DNA of 64,000 nt. Source: Desulfovibrio subterraneus (lineage in GTDB: Bacteria > Desulfobacterota > Desulfovibrionia > Desulfovibrionales > Desulfovibrionaceae). Shown here one piece after another: positions 44,233 to 53,285 of this stretch. The notes beneath the pieces were generated by a model. The model made no database searches and was not told the origin of the DNA. It saw only the letters and a list, made by a program, of their open reading frames with translations. How positions within the stretch are numbered: position 1 is the first letter of the stretch; each line of letters opens with the position of its first letter. The DNA is taken from assembly GCF_013340285.1 (NCBI RefSeq), contig NZ_BLVO01000013.1, forward strand, positions 1,037,574 through 1,101,573. The letters are read 5' to 3'. The translations under genes were made by a program, and so were the position numbers.

Positions 44233-44260
44233 TTGACTGAATAGTACCATCCCGTACATT
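44233..44260 (+). promoter_or_regulatory. Candidate promoter of the pdxJ operon
   Basis: TTGACT (44233-44238), 16-bp spacer, TACATT (44255-44260), about 60 bp before the pdxJ ATG. Confidence 0.5.
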
Positions 44261-44321
44261 TAAGCTTGACTTTGGGATGTGCCCTCACGATCATAAGCAA
44301 TCAAAATTTGAGGAGGCTTCC

Positions 44322-45047
44322 ATGCCCGTTCTAGTAGTCAACGTCGACCATGTGGCCACGCTCCGCCAGCAACGCAGGGGCATTGAACCCGAGCCGGCAA
44401 CTGCAGCGCATCTGGCAGAACTTGCCGGTGCACGCGGCATTATTGTTCATCTGCGTGAAGACCGCAGGCACATCATCGACCGCGACGTCAAACTGCTCGC
44501 CAGCTGCCTTAACACCCGGATGCACCTTGAAATGGCTGCCACCCGGGAAATGCAGGGCATTGCACAGGAAACGAACCCCTACATGGTCTGCCTTGTGCCC
44601 GAAAAACGCGAAGAGCTCACCACCGAAGGCGGACTTGCCGTTGCCGGCAGAGTTGAACACCTGCGTGACTACCTTGCTCCCATTCATGCCAAGGGCATCA
44701 AATCCAGCTTGTTCATTGAAGCAGACGTGACACAGATTGATGCCGCAAAAGCCGTTGGCAGCGAGTTCATCGAAATCCACACCGGCCACTTTGCCGATGC
44801 GAAAACGCCTGAAGCCCAGCAGAAGGAATTCGAGAAGATCGTGCGCGGCATCGAATATGCCCGCTCCATTGATCTGCGCGTGAACCTTGGTCACGGCCTC
44901 AACTACACGAACATTTTCATGTTCAAGGACGTTCCCGGCATTGATGAATATTCCATCGGTCATTCCATCATTTCCCGTGCCGTGCTGGTGGGCATGGACC
45001 GCGCCGTCCGCGACATGGTGGAAATCATCCGCACCTTTGCGGAATAG
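44322..45047 (+). CDS. pdxJ: Pyridoxine 5'-phosphate synthase
   Basis: A 241-residue TIM-barrel enzyme that joins 1-deoxyxylulose 5-phosphate and 3-amino-2-oxopropyl phosphate in the DXP-dependent vitamin B6 pathway. [28 protein letters not shown] and [10 protein letters not shown] are diagnostic. ATG 44322 has GGAGG five bases before it. It starts a rightward run of seven genes up to cimA. Confidence 0.98.
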   Translation: MPVLVVNVDHVATLRQQRRGIEPEPATAAHLAELAGARGIIVHLREDRRHIIDRDVKLLASCLNTRMHLEMAATREMQGIAQETNPYMVCLVPEKREELTTEGGLAVAGRVEHLRDYLAPIHAKGIKSSLFIEADVTQIDAAKAVGSEFIEIHTGHFADAKTPEAQQKEFEKIVRGIEYARSIDLRVNLGHGLNYTNIFMFKDVPGIDEYSIGHSIISRAVLVGMDRAVRDMVEIIRTFAE

Positions 45048-45074
45048 CCGCACCACAGCCACGGAGAAAAGTAC

Positions 45075-45446
45075 GTGATTACAGGGCTGGGACTGGATGT
45101 CTGTGAACTGGACAGAATAGAACGCTCATGGAAGCGGTTCGGCGAAAAGTTCGCAGCGCGCATTCTGCATCCGAATGAACTGGCCCTGCTTCCTTCCTCT
45201 CCCGTGGCCTACCTCGCTTCACGGTTCGCTGCCAAAGAGGCTGCGGTTAAAGCGCTTGGAACCGGCTTTACCGGTGGCATATGGTTTACACAAATAGAAG
45301 TAGCCAAAGAAGCATCGGGCAAACCGACACTGAAGCTGCACGGCAAGGCCGCAGACAAGGCCCGTGAACTGGGCGCAACCACCCTGCACATATCCCTGAC
45401 CCACGGCAAAGGCGTTGCCTCTGCCGTTGTCATTCTGGAATCCTGA
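45075..45446 (+). CDS. acpS: Holo-[acyl-carrier-protein] synthase
   Basis: A 123-residue AcpS-type phosphopantetheinyl transferase that moves 4'-phosphopantetheine from CoA to [16 protein letters not shown] binds Mg through Asp8, and [16 protein letters not shown] is the second signature. The start is GTG 45075 behind GGAG. It follows pdxJ by 27 bp, a pairing also seen in E. coli (pdxJ-acpS). Confidence 0.97.
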   Translation: MITGLGLDVCELDRIERSWKRFGEKFAARILHPNELALLPSSPVAYLASRFAAKEAAVKALGTGFTGGIWFTQIEVAKEASGKPTLKLHGKAADKARELGATTLHISLTHGKGVASAVVILES

Positions 45447-45485
45447 TCCGCCGGACTCCCGAAACGGGAGAAACGGAGGCCCCAC

Positions 45486-47069
45486 ATGGAACCGACACTC
45501 TTTTCCCCTCTGCCCTCTCCGGCTGAAATGGCCGAATGGGACCGCGCATCCATCCGCGAATTCGGCATCCGCGAAGAGATACTCATGGAAAATGCCAGCC
45601 GCGAAGCCCTGCATGTTCTGCACAAGGAGTTTGGCTCCTGTGCAGACAAAAGCGTACTGCTGTTCATGGGCAGCGGCAACAACGGGGCAGACGCTGCGGC
45701 ACTGGGCAGACACCTGCATGATGCGGGCGCTCGCGTTCTGGTGCTGCATACCCGTCCGCTGGGTACCAGTAAGAGAGCGGCCGGATACCATGTACGACTG
45801 GCACGCAAAACCGGTGTGCAGTTCATGCTGCTGCGCCAGCACACCCTGAGCACCCTCCCCGAACCGTGGCAACACCCCGACTGTATTATTGACGGCCTTC
45901 TCGGCACCGGATTCAGAGGAGCGCTCAGGCCGGACACCCTCGCGCTGGTGCATTGGATCAATGAGCAGAGGTCCCGCAGTTTCATTTTCGCCCTCGACAT
46001 TCCTTCCGGCCTTGACGGTCTGACAGGCAATGCATCTCCCGTGGCAGTGCGTGCCCACGCCACAGTGACCTTCGAGGCAGCCAAGACCGGCCTGCACATG
46101 CCCGGAGCCATGGCTTTCACCGGCAGACTGCACGCCCGCCCCATAGGCATTCCCAAAGCCGTTCGTGAAGCACATCCCGCCTCATGCGAACTGCTTGATA
46201 CATCCGTAGCCACACTGCTGCCCGTGCAGCTGGGAGACATGCACAAAGGTACCTCCGGCCACGTGCTCATTCTGGGAGGCTCGCGGGGCATGACAGGAGC
46301 ACCGGTTCTGGCAGCGCAAGGTGCCATGCGCGGTGGCGCAGGCTATGTACGCATTGCGGCCCCAAGACAGCTTCTGGCAGATATGACATCGGGCTTGCCC
46401 GATGTGCTGACATCTCCTCTCGGTTCCGGTGACACGTGGGACGACATTTCGAACGAATCTCTGGCCGACGCACTGCAACGTGCCACAGTGCTGGTCACCG
46501 GCCCCGGCATGGGGCGCTCCGCGGGAGCGCTTGCAACGCTGACAACGCTGCTCACCCTGCCCGGACGCCCCCCCATGGTGCTGGATGCCGACGCCCTTTA
46601 CCTGCTTGCTCAGCACCCCGCCCTGAAGGATCATCTCAGAAAAGACGACATTCTCACCCCGCATCCAGGTGAGGCCGCCCTGCTGGCCGGAACCTCCATC
46701 GCGGAAGTTCAGTCGGACAGACTAGCCACAGCCCGTCGTTTTGCGCTAGAATATCCCTGTATCGTCATATTGAAAGGTGCAGGCACTCTGATCAGCTGCC
46801 CCAATGTGCCGCTGGTCCTTTCACCCTTTGCCGTACCACAGCTTGCCGTTGCCGGTTCAGGCGACGTACTGGCCGGATTGCTGGCAAGCCTGCTGGCCCA
46901 GGGGTTGAATACAAGAGATGCAGCCTGCCTAGGAGTGTATCTGCACGGGTTGGCCGGATATCTTCTGCAAACGGAATTTCCCTGTCGCGGCAACACGGCA
47001 CAAGATATTGCCGCCGCGCTCATCGCTGCAAAAAAGGAGCTCGCCACATGCTTACCGCCCGCGATATAA
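45486..47069 (+). CDS. nnr: Bifunctional NAD(P)H-hydrate repair enzyme (epimerase + dehydratase)
   Basis: A 527-residue fusion. The N-terminal YjeF_N domain (about 1-220) epimerises R- and S-NAD(P)HX and carries FMGSGNNGADAAALGRHL and DGLLGTGFRG. The C-terminal ribokinase-like domain (about 235-515) is the ADP/ATP-dependent dehydratase, with LTPHPGEAALL and AVAGSGDVLAGLLASL at the active site. It repairs hydrated nicotinamide cofactors. The next gene begins inside its last 22 bases. Confidence 0.97.
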   Translation: MEPTLFSPLPSPAEMAEWDRASIREFGIREEILMENASREALHVLHKEFGSCADKSVLLFMGSGNNGADAAALGRHLHDAGARVLVLHTRPLGTSKRAAGYHVRLARKTGVQFMLLRQHTLSTLPEPWQHPDCIIDGLLGTGFRGALRPDTLALVHWINEQRSRSFIFALDIPSGLDGLTGNASPVAVRAHATVTFEAAKTGLHMPGAMAFTGRLHARPIGIPKAVREAHPASCELLDTSVATLLPVQLGDMHKGTSGHVLILGGSRGMTGAPVLAAQGAMRGGAGYVRIAAPRQLLADMTSGLPDVLTSPLGSGDTWDDISNESLADALQRATVLVTGPGMGRSAGALATLTTLLTLPGRPPMVLDADALYLLAQHPALKDHLRKDDILTPHPGEAALLAGTSIAEVQSDRLATARRFALEYPCIVILKGAGTLISCPNVPLVLSPFAVPQLAVAGSGDVLAGLLASLLAQGLNTRDAACLGVYLHGLAGYLLQTEFPCRGNTAQDIAAALIAAKKELATCLPPAI

Positions 47070-47500
47070 TGTCCAGTAAGGTTGTATCCGTAACTCCTGA
47101 TACCGACATCCCCACTGCCGCCCGCCTGATGGTGGACAACAAGTACAACGGCCTGCCCGTGGTTTCCAAGGACGGCACGCTTGTGGGCATCATCTGCCAG
47201 AGCGATCTCATCAGCCAGCAGAAGAAACTGAACGTACCCACACTGTTCACGGTACTCGACGGCATCATTCCCATGCGCTCCATGTCTGATCTAGACGCGG
47301 AAATGCGCAAGATAGCCGCAAGCAAGGTATCGGAAGCCATGACGGCAGCCCCGACAACCGTACGTCCCTCGACTCCTATTGACGAGATAGCCTCTCTCAT
47401 GGTGGACAACCAGTATCACTCCCTGCCTGTCGTCGAAGACGGACAGGTGGTCGGCATTATCGGCAAAGAAGACATCCTTAAAACCCTCATCCCCGGATAA
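47048..47500 (+). CDS. CBS-domain pair protein
   Basis: A 150-residue protein consisting only of two CBS domains (a Bateman module). Each has the V-x-P-x-T/D...AA..M...NG/H-LPVV pattern: LMVDNKYNGLPVV and LMVDNQYHSLPVV. Such modules bind AMP, ATP or S-adenosyl compounds and regulate partners; the partner is unknown. The 22-base overlap with nnr suggests translational coupling and perhaps a shared link to nucleotide status (inference). Confidence 0.95.
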   Translation: MLTARDIMSSKVVSVTPDTDIPTAARLMVDNKYNGLPVVSKDGTLVGIICQSDLISQQKKLNVPTLFTVLDGIIPMRSMSDLDAEMRKIAASKVSEAMTAAPTTVRPSTPIDEIASLMVDNQYHSLPVVEDGQVVGIIGKEDILKTLIPG

Positions 47501-47509
47501 CAGGCTACC

Positions 47510-47995
47510 GTGCATCTGAAGCTACTTGATTCCGATACAACCGAATATCTGGGACGGGCCGTAGCCACTGCCTTGCAGAAGACTGGCACGGCCTGTCCCA
47601 TTCTCTTTCAGGGACCGCTCGGCAGCGGCAAGACCACACTGGTCAGAGCCCTGGTCGAGTCCATGCCCGGCGGAGATAACGCCGAGGTCAGCAGTCCCAG
47701 CTTTAACGTTTACAACATCTACCCCACCAGACCGGAAATCGTTCACTACGACATGTACCGGCTGGAAGGCTCACCCGTGGAAAGCAGCTATTACGAGTTC
47801 CTCGATGAGGGGCGCTCCGTGCTGCTGGTGGAATGGGCGGAATTCATACCCCGTGCCGAATGGCCCGATGAGTGGTTGCTTTTTCGCTGGCTTCCATGCG
47901 ATGAAGGCCGTCTCGTCGAGATTTCGTCCAGCGGTTCATCCGCAAGACGCTGCTACGACGAATTGCGTCTTCTGGTGGAACAGTTACGCCAGTAG
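47510..47995 (+). CDS. tsaE: tRNA threonylcarbamoyladenosine synthesis ATPase TsaE
   Basis: A 161-residue P-loop protein with Walker A GPLGSGKTTLVRAL near residue 35, the SSPSFNVYNIY switch, the HYDMYRL strand and the VEWAEF segment of TsaE. It works with TsaB/TsaD in making t6A at position 37 of ANN-reading tRNAs. The start is GTG 47510, ten bases after the CBS gene ends. Confidence 0.96.
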   Translation: MHLKLLDSDTTEYLGRAVATALQKTGTACPILFQGPLGSGKTTLVRALVESMPGGDNAEVSSPSFNVYNIYPTRPEIVHYDMYRLEGSPVESSYYEFLDEGRSVLLVEWAEFIPRAEWPDEWLLFRWLPCDEGRLVEISSSGSSARRCYDELRLLVEQLRQ

Positions 47996-48068
47996 GGTTG
48001 GGTGATGGGTCTAGACGGACAAAGGGCCGTCCTGTGGTATAACCCCTTAAACAGACAAAGGAATCGGT

Positions 48069-49295
48069 ATGCGTATTCTGGTTCAGAAATTCGGGGGAAC
48101 TTCCGTTGCCAACCTTGAGTGCATGAAACAGGTTCGCGAAAAAACTCTTGCCGCGAGAGCCAAGGGGTACAAGGTGGTTGTTGTCCTTTCCGCCCGTTCG
48201 GGAGACACCAACAAGCTGCTGGCCCTCGCAGACGAGTATTCACGCGACCCTGATTCTGCGGAAGTAGATTCCCTTGTTTCCACCGGCGAGCAGGTTTCTG
48301 TCGCCCTGTTCGCCATGATCATGAAGGATGCCGGCGTGAAGGCCCGCTCTCTTCTGGGATTCCAGATTCCCATGAAGACCGATCAGGCTCACGGAAAAGC
48401 CAGAATCCTCGGGATAGACAACGAAAAACTCACTGCGCTGCTCAATGATTACGATGTACTTGCAGTTGCCGGTTTCCAGGGCATTACTGAATGCAACCGC
48501 ATCACCACCCTTGGTCGTGGCGGTTCCGACACTTCCGCTGTTGCTCTGGCTGCCGCGCTTGGCTGCGAGTGTGAAATCTACACAGATGTGGACGGCGTTT
48601 ACACCACCGATCCCAACATGTGCAGCACCGCCCGCAAGATGGACCGCGTCTCCTATGACGAGATGCTGGAAATGGCCAGCATGGGCGCCAAGGTTCTGCA
48701 GATACGATCGGTGGAATTTGCCAAGAAGTACAAAGTGCCCGTGCACGTTCGTTCCACCTTCACCGACACTCCGGGAACATTAGTAACGCAAGAGGATTCA
48801 ACGATGGAAGCAGTTCTCGTTTCTGGCATTGCCTATGACAAGGATCAGGCACGTGTAACGCTGCGTGACGTACCGGACGTTCCCGGTGTGGCTTACAGCC
48901 TGTTCGGCCCCCTTGCCGACAAGGGCGTTGTCGTGGACATGATCGTTCAGAACCCCAGCCGCAATGGCAAGACCGACATGACCTTCACCGTTCCCCGCGG
49001 GGACCTGAAGAAAACGCTCACCCTGATGGAAGAAATCAAGCAGGAAACCGGCGCAGCAGAAGTGTTGCACGACCTGCACGTATCCAAAGTTTCCGCCATC
49101 GGCGTGGGCATGCGCAACCATTCCGGCGTAGCCGCCAAGGCTTTTGCAGCCTTGCGCGCCATGAATATAAATATTCTCATGATCAGCACTTCCGAAATCA
49201 AGATTACCTGTCTGATTGAGGAAAAATATACTGAATTGGCGGTTCGCACCCTGCACGACGCCTTCGGGCTGGATAAAGACTCCATGCTTGGCTGA
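48069..49295 (+). CDS. lysC: Aspartate kinase
   Basis: A 408-residue aspartokinase: VQKFGGTSVANLE at the start, TLGRGGSDTSAVALAAALG at the aspartate site, and two ACT domains from about residue 265 on. The length and layout match the lysine/threonine-inhibited monofunctional type. It phosphorylates aspartate at the head of the Lys/Met/Thr pathway. AAGGA lies six bases before the ATG; the 73 bp upstream hold no recognisable lysine riboswitch. cimA begins two bases after the stop. Confidence 0.97.
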   Translation: MRILVQKFGGTSVANLECMKQVREKTLAARAKGYKVVVVLSARSGDTNKLLALADEYSRDPDSAEVDSLVSTGEQVSVALFAMIMKDAGVKARSLLGFQIPMKTDQAHGKARILGIDNEKLTALLNDYDVLAVAGFQGITECNRITTLGRGGSDTSAVALAAALGCECEIYTDVDGVYTTDPNMCSTARKMDRVSYDEMLEMASMGAKVLQIRSVEFAKKYKVPVHVRSTFTDTPGTLVTQEDSTMEAVLVSGIAYDKDQARVTLRDVPDVPGVAYSLFGPLADKGVVVDMIVQNPSRNGKTDMTFTVPRGDLKKTLTLMEEIKQETGAAEVLHDLHVSKVSAIGVGMRNHSGVAAKAFAALRAMNINILMISTSEIKITCLIEEKYTELAVRTLHDAFGLDKDSMLG

Positions 49296-49297
49296 TC

Positions 49298-50920
49298 ATG
49301 AAAAAAATACAGATATACGACACGACGCTTCGGGACGGCACCCAGTCAGAAGACATCAACCTCAATAACGAGGACAAGATCAAGATCGCGATCAGGCTCG
49401 ATGAGCTTGGTGTGGATTTTATCGAAGGTGGCTGGCCGGGTTCCAACCCTGTGGACCGCGCATTTTTCAGCGAAATTCAGAATTATCAGCTGAAACACGC
49501 GCGCATTGCCGCATTTGGCAGCACGCATCACCCCAACTTTCTGCCGGAGAACGATCCGAACCTACGCAGCCTGTTGGATTCCGGTGCCAGCGTTTGCACC
49601 ATTTTCGGCAAGACATGGAACATCCATGCCACGGAAGCCCTACGTGTTTCCGAAGAACGAAATCTTGAAATAATTCATGATTCCGTGGCTTACCTGCACT
49701 CGCAGGGCAAGCCTGTGTTCTTTGATGCGGAACACTTCTTCGACGGATACAAATCCAACCCGGAATATGCCCTTGCCGCCATAGGCAAAGCATTCAAAGC
49801 CGGGGCGGAAGTGCTTGTGCTCTGCGACACCAACGGCGGCACCCTGCCCTCTGAGGTTTCCGCCATTGTCGCCGAAGTCCGCAAAGCGCTGCCGGAGGCC
49901 AATATCGGCATCCACACGCACAATGACTGCGAGATGGCTGTGGCCAACTCCATTGCTGCCGTGCAGACAGGGGCCATGCACATTCAGGGTACCATGAACG
50001 GGGTGGGCGAGCGTTGCGGAAACGCAAACCTCTGCTCCATCATTCCGATTCTCGAACTGAAGTGCGGCGGTGCATACACCACCATTCCGCGCGAAAAGCT
50101 GCAGCTCATCACGGCAACCTCGGCCTATGTATCCGATGTGGCCAACATGCAGCCCTTCAGCCGTCAGCCCTTTGTGGGCCGCTCGGCTTTTGCGCACAAG
50201 GGTGGCATCCATGCCAGTGCGGTCAACCGTCTGGCCATGCTCTACGAACATGTCGACCCCAGAGAACTGGGCAACCGCCAGCGCGTACTGCTCACGGAAC
50301 TGGCCGGCCGTGCCAACATAGTGAGCATGGCGCGCCGGTTCGGATTCCATCTGGACAAGGATGAGCCGGTGGTAAAGGGACTGCTCAACGAGCTGAAGAC
50401 CCGCTCCAGCATGGGCTACGACTATGCTGCGGCCGAAGCTTCCGTGGAACTGCTGCTGCTCAAGAAGCTTGCGCGCCGCGGAGTGCGGGAGTTCTTCAAC
50501 CTCGTACAGTTCCGCGTGCTGGAGCTCAAGGATTCACACGGAAAGGAACCCTACTCCGAAGCATCTGTCCGGGTCGAGGTGGAAGGCATTACCGAGCACA
50601 CGGCAGCCACGGGACACGGTCCGGTCAACGCGCTGGACAACGCCCTGCGCAAAGCGCTCATCGGCTTCTACCCGCGACTCAACGAAATGCGCCTTCTCGA
50701 CTTCAAGGTACGCGTCATGACCGCGGCCAACCCTGACGGCGGCGGAACAGCCTCCGTAGTGCGGGTACTCATCGAATCCGGCGACCAGCAGTCGCGCTGG
50801 GTAACGGTGGGGGTCTCGTACAACATCATAGAGGCCAGCTGGCAGGCCCTTGTCGATTCCATCACGTACAAGCTCTACAAGGACGAGTACGAAAAACGGA
50901 AAAACGAAACGGACGACTAG
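49298..50920 (+). CDS. cimA: (R)-citramalate synthase
   Basis: A 540-residue DRE-TIM metallolyase (QIYDTTLRDGTQSEDI; metal-binding HTH in IGIHTHNDCEMA) with a C-terminal LeuA-type regulatory domain. The length and the sequence type fit CimA of the Geobacter/Leptospira group rather than isopropylmalate synthase. It condenses pyruvate with acetyl-CoA, giving 2-oxobutyrate for isoleucine without threonine deaminase. That product is a substrate for the IlvBN enzyme encoded at 20 kb. The two-base spacing from lysC implies one operon. Confidence 0.95.
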   Translation: MKKIQIYDTTLRDGTQSEDINLNNEDKIKIAIRLDELGVDFIEGGWPGSNPVDRAFFSEIQNYQLKHARIAAFGSTHHPNFLPENDPNLRSLLDSGASVCTIFGKTWNIHATEALRVSEERNLEIIHDSVAYLHSQGKPVFFDAEHFFDGYKSNPEYALAAIGKAFKAGAEVLVLCDTNGGTLPSEVSAIVAEVRKALPEANIGIHTHNDCEMAVANSIAAVQTGAMHIQGTMNGVGERCGNANLCSIIPILELKCGGAYTTIPREKLQLITATSAYVSDVANMQPFSRQPFVGRSAFAHKGGIHASAVNRLAMLYEHVDPRELGNRQRVLLTELAGRANIVSMARRFGFHLDKDEPVVKGLLNELKTRSSMGYDYAAAEASVELLLLKKLARRGVREFFNLVQFRVLELKDSHGKEPYSEASVRVEVEGITEHTAATGHGPVNALDNALRKALIGFYPRLNEMRLLDFKVRVMTAANPDGGGTASVVRVLIESGDQQSRWVTVGVSYNIIEASWQALVDSITYKLYKDEYEKRKNETDD

Positions 50921-50936
50921 CCTCTTCCCCAGAATA

Positions 50937-50969
50937 AAAGGCCGGAACCATGTTCCGGCCTTTCTTTTT
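50937..50969 (+). terminator. Rho-independent terminator of the pdxJ-cimA operon
   Basis: Perfect 12-bp stem (50937-50948 with 50952-50963), CAT loop, then CTTTTT. Confidence 0.92.
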
Positions 50970-51065
50970 GGCTTTCGGATAAAACGTCGGAGAATTTTGC
51001 CATACGCGCCGCTAGTCGTTCAGCGCGCGGCAGCGAAGTTAAGGGTATGCAAATAAAGAGCAGGC

Positions 51066-51719
51066 CTAGCTGGCCATACGCTCAACACTTACGCGATATT
51101 GCACAATGTCTTCCACGGTCAGCACAGGCATGCCGTGCTTTTTGCCAAGCGCGACAATTTCGGGCAGGCGGGCCATGGAACCGTCCTCATTGGTTACTTC
51201 GCACAACACGCCGCAGGGCTCAAGTCCGGCAAGGCGCATAAGATCAACAGTTGCTTCGGTGTGTCCCCTGCGGCTGAGTACTCCACCATCACGGGCGCGC
51301 AAGGGGAAAACATGACCGGGTCTGTTCAGATCCGCAGGCTTGGCCGTAGAAGATGCGGCAGCCTTGATCGTGCGCACACGGTCAGCGGCAGAAACACCGG
51401 TGGTAACACCTTCGGCAGCTTCAATGCTCACGGTAAAGGCGGTCTGGTGCCTGCTTTCGTTTTTCTCCACCATCATGGGCAGTTTGAGTTGACGAACTTT
51501 TTCGTCCGTCAGACACAGGCAGACAATACCACTGCATTCGCGGATGAGCATAGCCATCTGCTGCTGGTTCAGATGTTCTGCGGAGAAGATGAGATCTCCC
51601 TCATTTTCCCTGTCCTCGTCATCGGTAACAAGCACACCTTGTCCGTTACGCAACGCATCAAGTGCGCGTTCCACCCTTTCGAGCGGGGAACCGAAAGAGG
51701 ACAGCAAAGACTGATTCAT
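51066..51719 (-). CDS. ribB: 3,4-dihydroxy-2-butanone 4-phosphate synthase
   Basis: A 217-residue protein, exactly the length of E. coli RibB, without a GTP cyclohydrolase II fusion. It starts at ATG 51719 with AGGAG nine bases before it. [13 protein letters not shown] binds Mg, and [22 protein letters not shown] is the second active-site block. It turns ribulose 5-phosphate into the four-carbon unit of riboflavin. Expression should be controlled by the FMN riboswitch just upstream. Confidence 0.98.
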   Translation of the reverse strand: MNQSLLSSFGSPLERVERALDALRNGQGVLVTDDEDRENEGDLIFSAEHLNQQQMAMLIRECSGIVCLCLTDEKVRQLKLPMMVEKNESRHQTAFTVSIEAAEGVTTGVSAADRVRTIKAAASSTAKPADLNRPGHVFPLRARDGGVLSRRGHTEATVDLMRLAGLEPCGVLCEVTNEDGSMARLPEIVALGKKHGMPVLTVEDIVQYRVSVERMAS

Positions 51720-51760
51720 GGTGACTACTCCTGTAGTAAACAAACCAGAATCAGGGCACG

Positions 51761-51792
51761 GAAAAAGACAGATGCCGGAAGAATATCCGGCA
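51761..51792 (-). terminator. Expression-platform terminator of the FMN riboswitch
   Basis: Leftward: 7-bp stem TGCCGGA/TCCGGCA (51786-51792 with 51773-51779), extended downstream by TCTGTC and a run of five T. It sits between the riboswitch and the ribB ribosome-binding site. Confidence 0.75.
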
Positions 51793-51837
51793 CAGGGTAT
51801 GAAATACCCTCGGCGGGATGCTGACTGTCTTAAACTC

Positions 51838-51983
51838 TTCCATCCGGACTATACCGTCGGCTCTGGCATTTCACCAGATCTGCTGACCTCCGCATCCATT
51901 GACCATCGCCGGAGCGGAGCGCTCGCGGGCTCTCCGAAGCAACTCGGAATACCGCCGGTAGGGAATTTCACCCTGCCCTGAGA
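51838..51983 (-). ncRNA. FMN riboswitch (RFN element)
   Basis: The leftward transcript has the conserved RFN blocks in order: CAGGGTGAAATTCCC, ACCGGCGGT, GAGCCCGCGAGCG, GGTCAGCAGA(T)CTGGTGAAA and the closing GTCCGGATGGAAGAG. It binds FMN and should favour the downstream terminator when flavin is plentiful, lowering ribB expression. Confidence 0.96.
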
Positions 51984-52045
51984 ATAAGCAGCTGGAATCT
52001 ATCTCTCAAAACGGCAAGGTGTCAACACCCGGCTGCAGAGAATAA

Positions 52046-52074
52046 AAAAAGCCTCCTGTAAAAAAAGAGGCTGT
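52046..52074 (-). terminator. Rho-independent terminator of the diguanylate cyclase gene
   Basis: Leftward: AGCCTC/GAGGCT stem (52069-52074 with 52052-52057), loop rich in T, followed by six or more T. Confidence 0.85.
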
Positions 52075-52095
52075 AAGCATTTCTGGCATTATTGC

Positions 52096-53175
52096 TCATT
52101 CTTCTATGATACTGCAGCAACTGCCTGCGGGTGAATAGACAAACTTCGCAACCCGGTTACGTCCGGCATTCTTGGCAAAATACAAGGCCTTGTCAGCCGC
52201 ATCGATAAGGTTTTCCTGATAGGCTCCCTTCCACGTCGGATCGGCTTCTGCAAGCCCGCTCGAAATGGTGATCCGTATCCCCTTACGCATAATATCGCCA
52301 TTGCTGTCGCGGATAACAAAGTTGTACCGCTCCATACGCTTACGGATGTCTACCGCAAGCTCTTCCGCCACAAGCGCCGAAGAACCGCGCAGGATGATGG
52401 CAAATTCCTCGCCTCCGTATCGGCACGGATGCACCTCCAGCCCTTCTGAACCGAAGGCCGAGATGGACTGACGCATGAGACAGGCAACCGTGGTTAACGC
52501 CTGATCACCAATGCGGTGACCAAATTCATCGTTAAAATCCTTGAAGAAGTCTATATCGAGCATGAGCAAGGCCAGCGGAATACTTTTTTCCTTCCATTCT
52601 CTGACGCCTTGTTCCAGCACTTCATCAAAGGCCCGCCGGTTATTCAAACCGGTCAGGGGGTCTGTCTTGCTCAACTGATCCAGATTTTCCATGTCCCGTT
52701 CCATAAGGCTTATCACCTCACGGAACGTGGCCTGAAGCAATGAGACTATTTCTGATGAATCCTGTCCGCTGGTTACTGCCTCCACGCTCCGGGCTTCCAG
52801 ATGCTTCACGTCACCCTTGCGGCGCTGCATGAGGCGCTTGAATTCCTCAGCAAGCTGCACGGTTTCCTGCAGGGCGGCATTAAGGCGCTGCTCATACGGA
52901 GCAACCAGAATTTCCCGGTCCCGCATGAGCACTTCCCTGAAGCGGTCCTCGCTGAAATCTTTGCGCTTGAGCACATCAACCAGCAGTGCCTGAACCTGGC
53001 TCTTCTGAATTTCCGAAAGATAGGAATAATCCTCAAGCCCCCGCATATACAGGACGAGTGTGCGCCACTTGGCATCACGCGGCACACCGGCCTTATCCAG
53101 CATTTCGCAGAATTTGCCGTCTTGTGTAAAATCGCATGAACCGGATCTTTCGCATTGCAGAAGAGTAGAGGGCAT
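52096..53175 (-). CDS. GGDEF diguanylate cyclase
   Basis: A 359-residue cytoplasmic protein. Residues 1-180 are helical with coiled-coil character and match no domain I can name. Residues 185-345 form a GGDEF domain with TDPLTGLNNRRAF, the active-site loop RYGGEEF (intact) and ALYFAKNAGRN. It should make cyclic di-GMP. The RxxD inhibitory site expected five residues before the loop is not present (HPCRYGGEEF). There is no receiver or PAS, so the N-terminal helices are probably the input. An early Cys-rich stretch (CERSGSCDF...C) could be a sensor site (inference). Confidence 0.94.
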   Translation of the reverse strand: MPSTLLQCERSGSCDFTQDGKFCEMLDKAGVPRDAKWRTLVLYMRGLEDYSYLSEIQKSQVQALLVDVLKRKDFSEDRFREVLMRDREILVAPYEQRLNAALQETVQLAEEFKRLMQRRKGDVKHLEARSVEAVTSGQDSSEIVSLLQATFREVISLMERDMENLDQLSKTDPLTGLNNRRAFDEVLEQGVREWKEKSIPLALLMLDIDFFKDFNDEFGHRIGDQALTTVACLMRQSISAFGSEGLEVHPCRYGGEEFAIILRGSSALVAEELAVDIRKRMERYNFVIRDSNGDIMRKGIRITISSGLAEADPTWKGAYQENLIDAADKALYFAKNAGRNRVAKFVYSPAGSCCSIIEE

Positions 53176-53285
53176 CTGTATTCAACCTATGGGACTGTAA
53201 GTGATTATTTCCCATGCCGGGGCATGGCATCAATATTCAACTGATTGCGTAATATGCCTTAAAAAGAATGTACTGTCATTGAAAT

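Noticed and set aside
42495-44240. 581-codon plus-strand ORF
   Set aside because: Antisense to the UDP-glucose dehydrogenase gene, and it runs across two terminators. It has no domain signature.
48000-48068. Possible lysine riboswitch before lysC
   Set aside because: The interval is only 73 bp and lacks the long multi-helix leader of that riboswitch; only a short GACGG/CCGTC stem is present.
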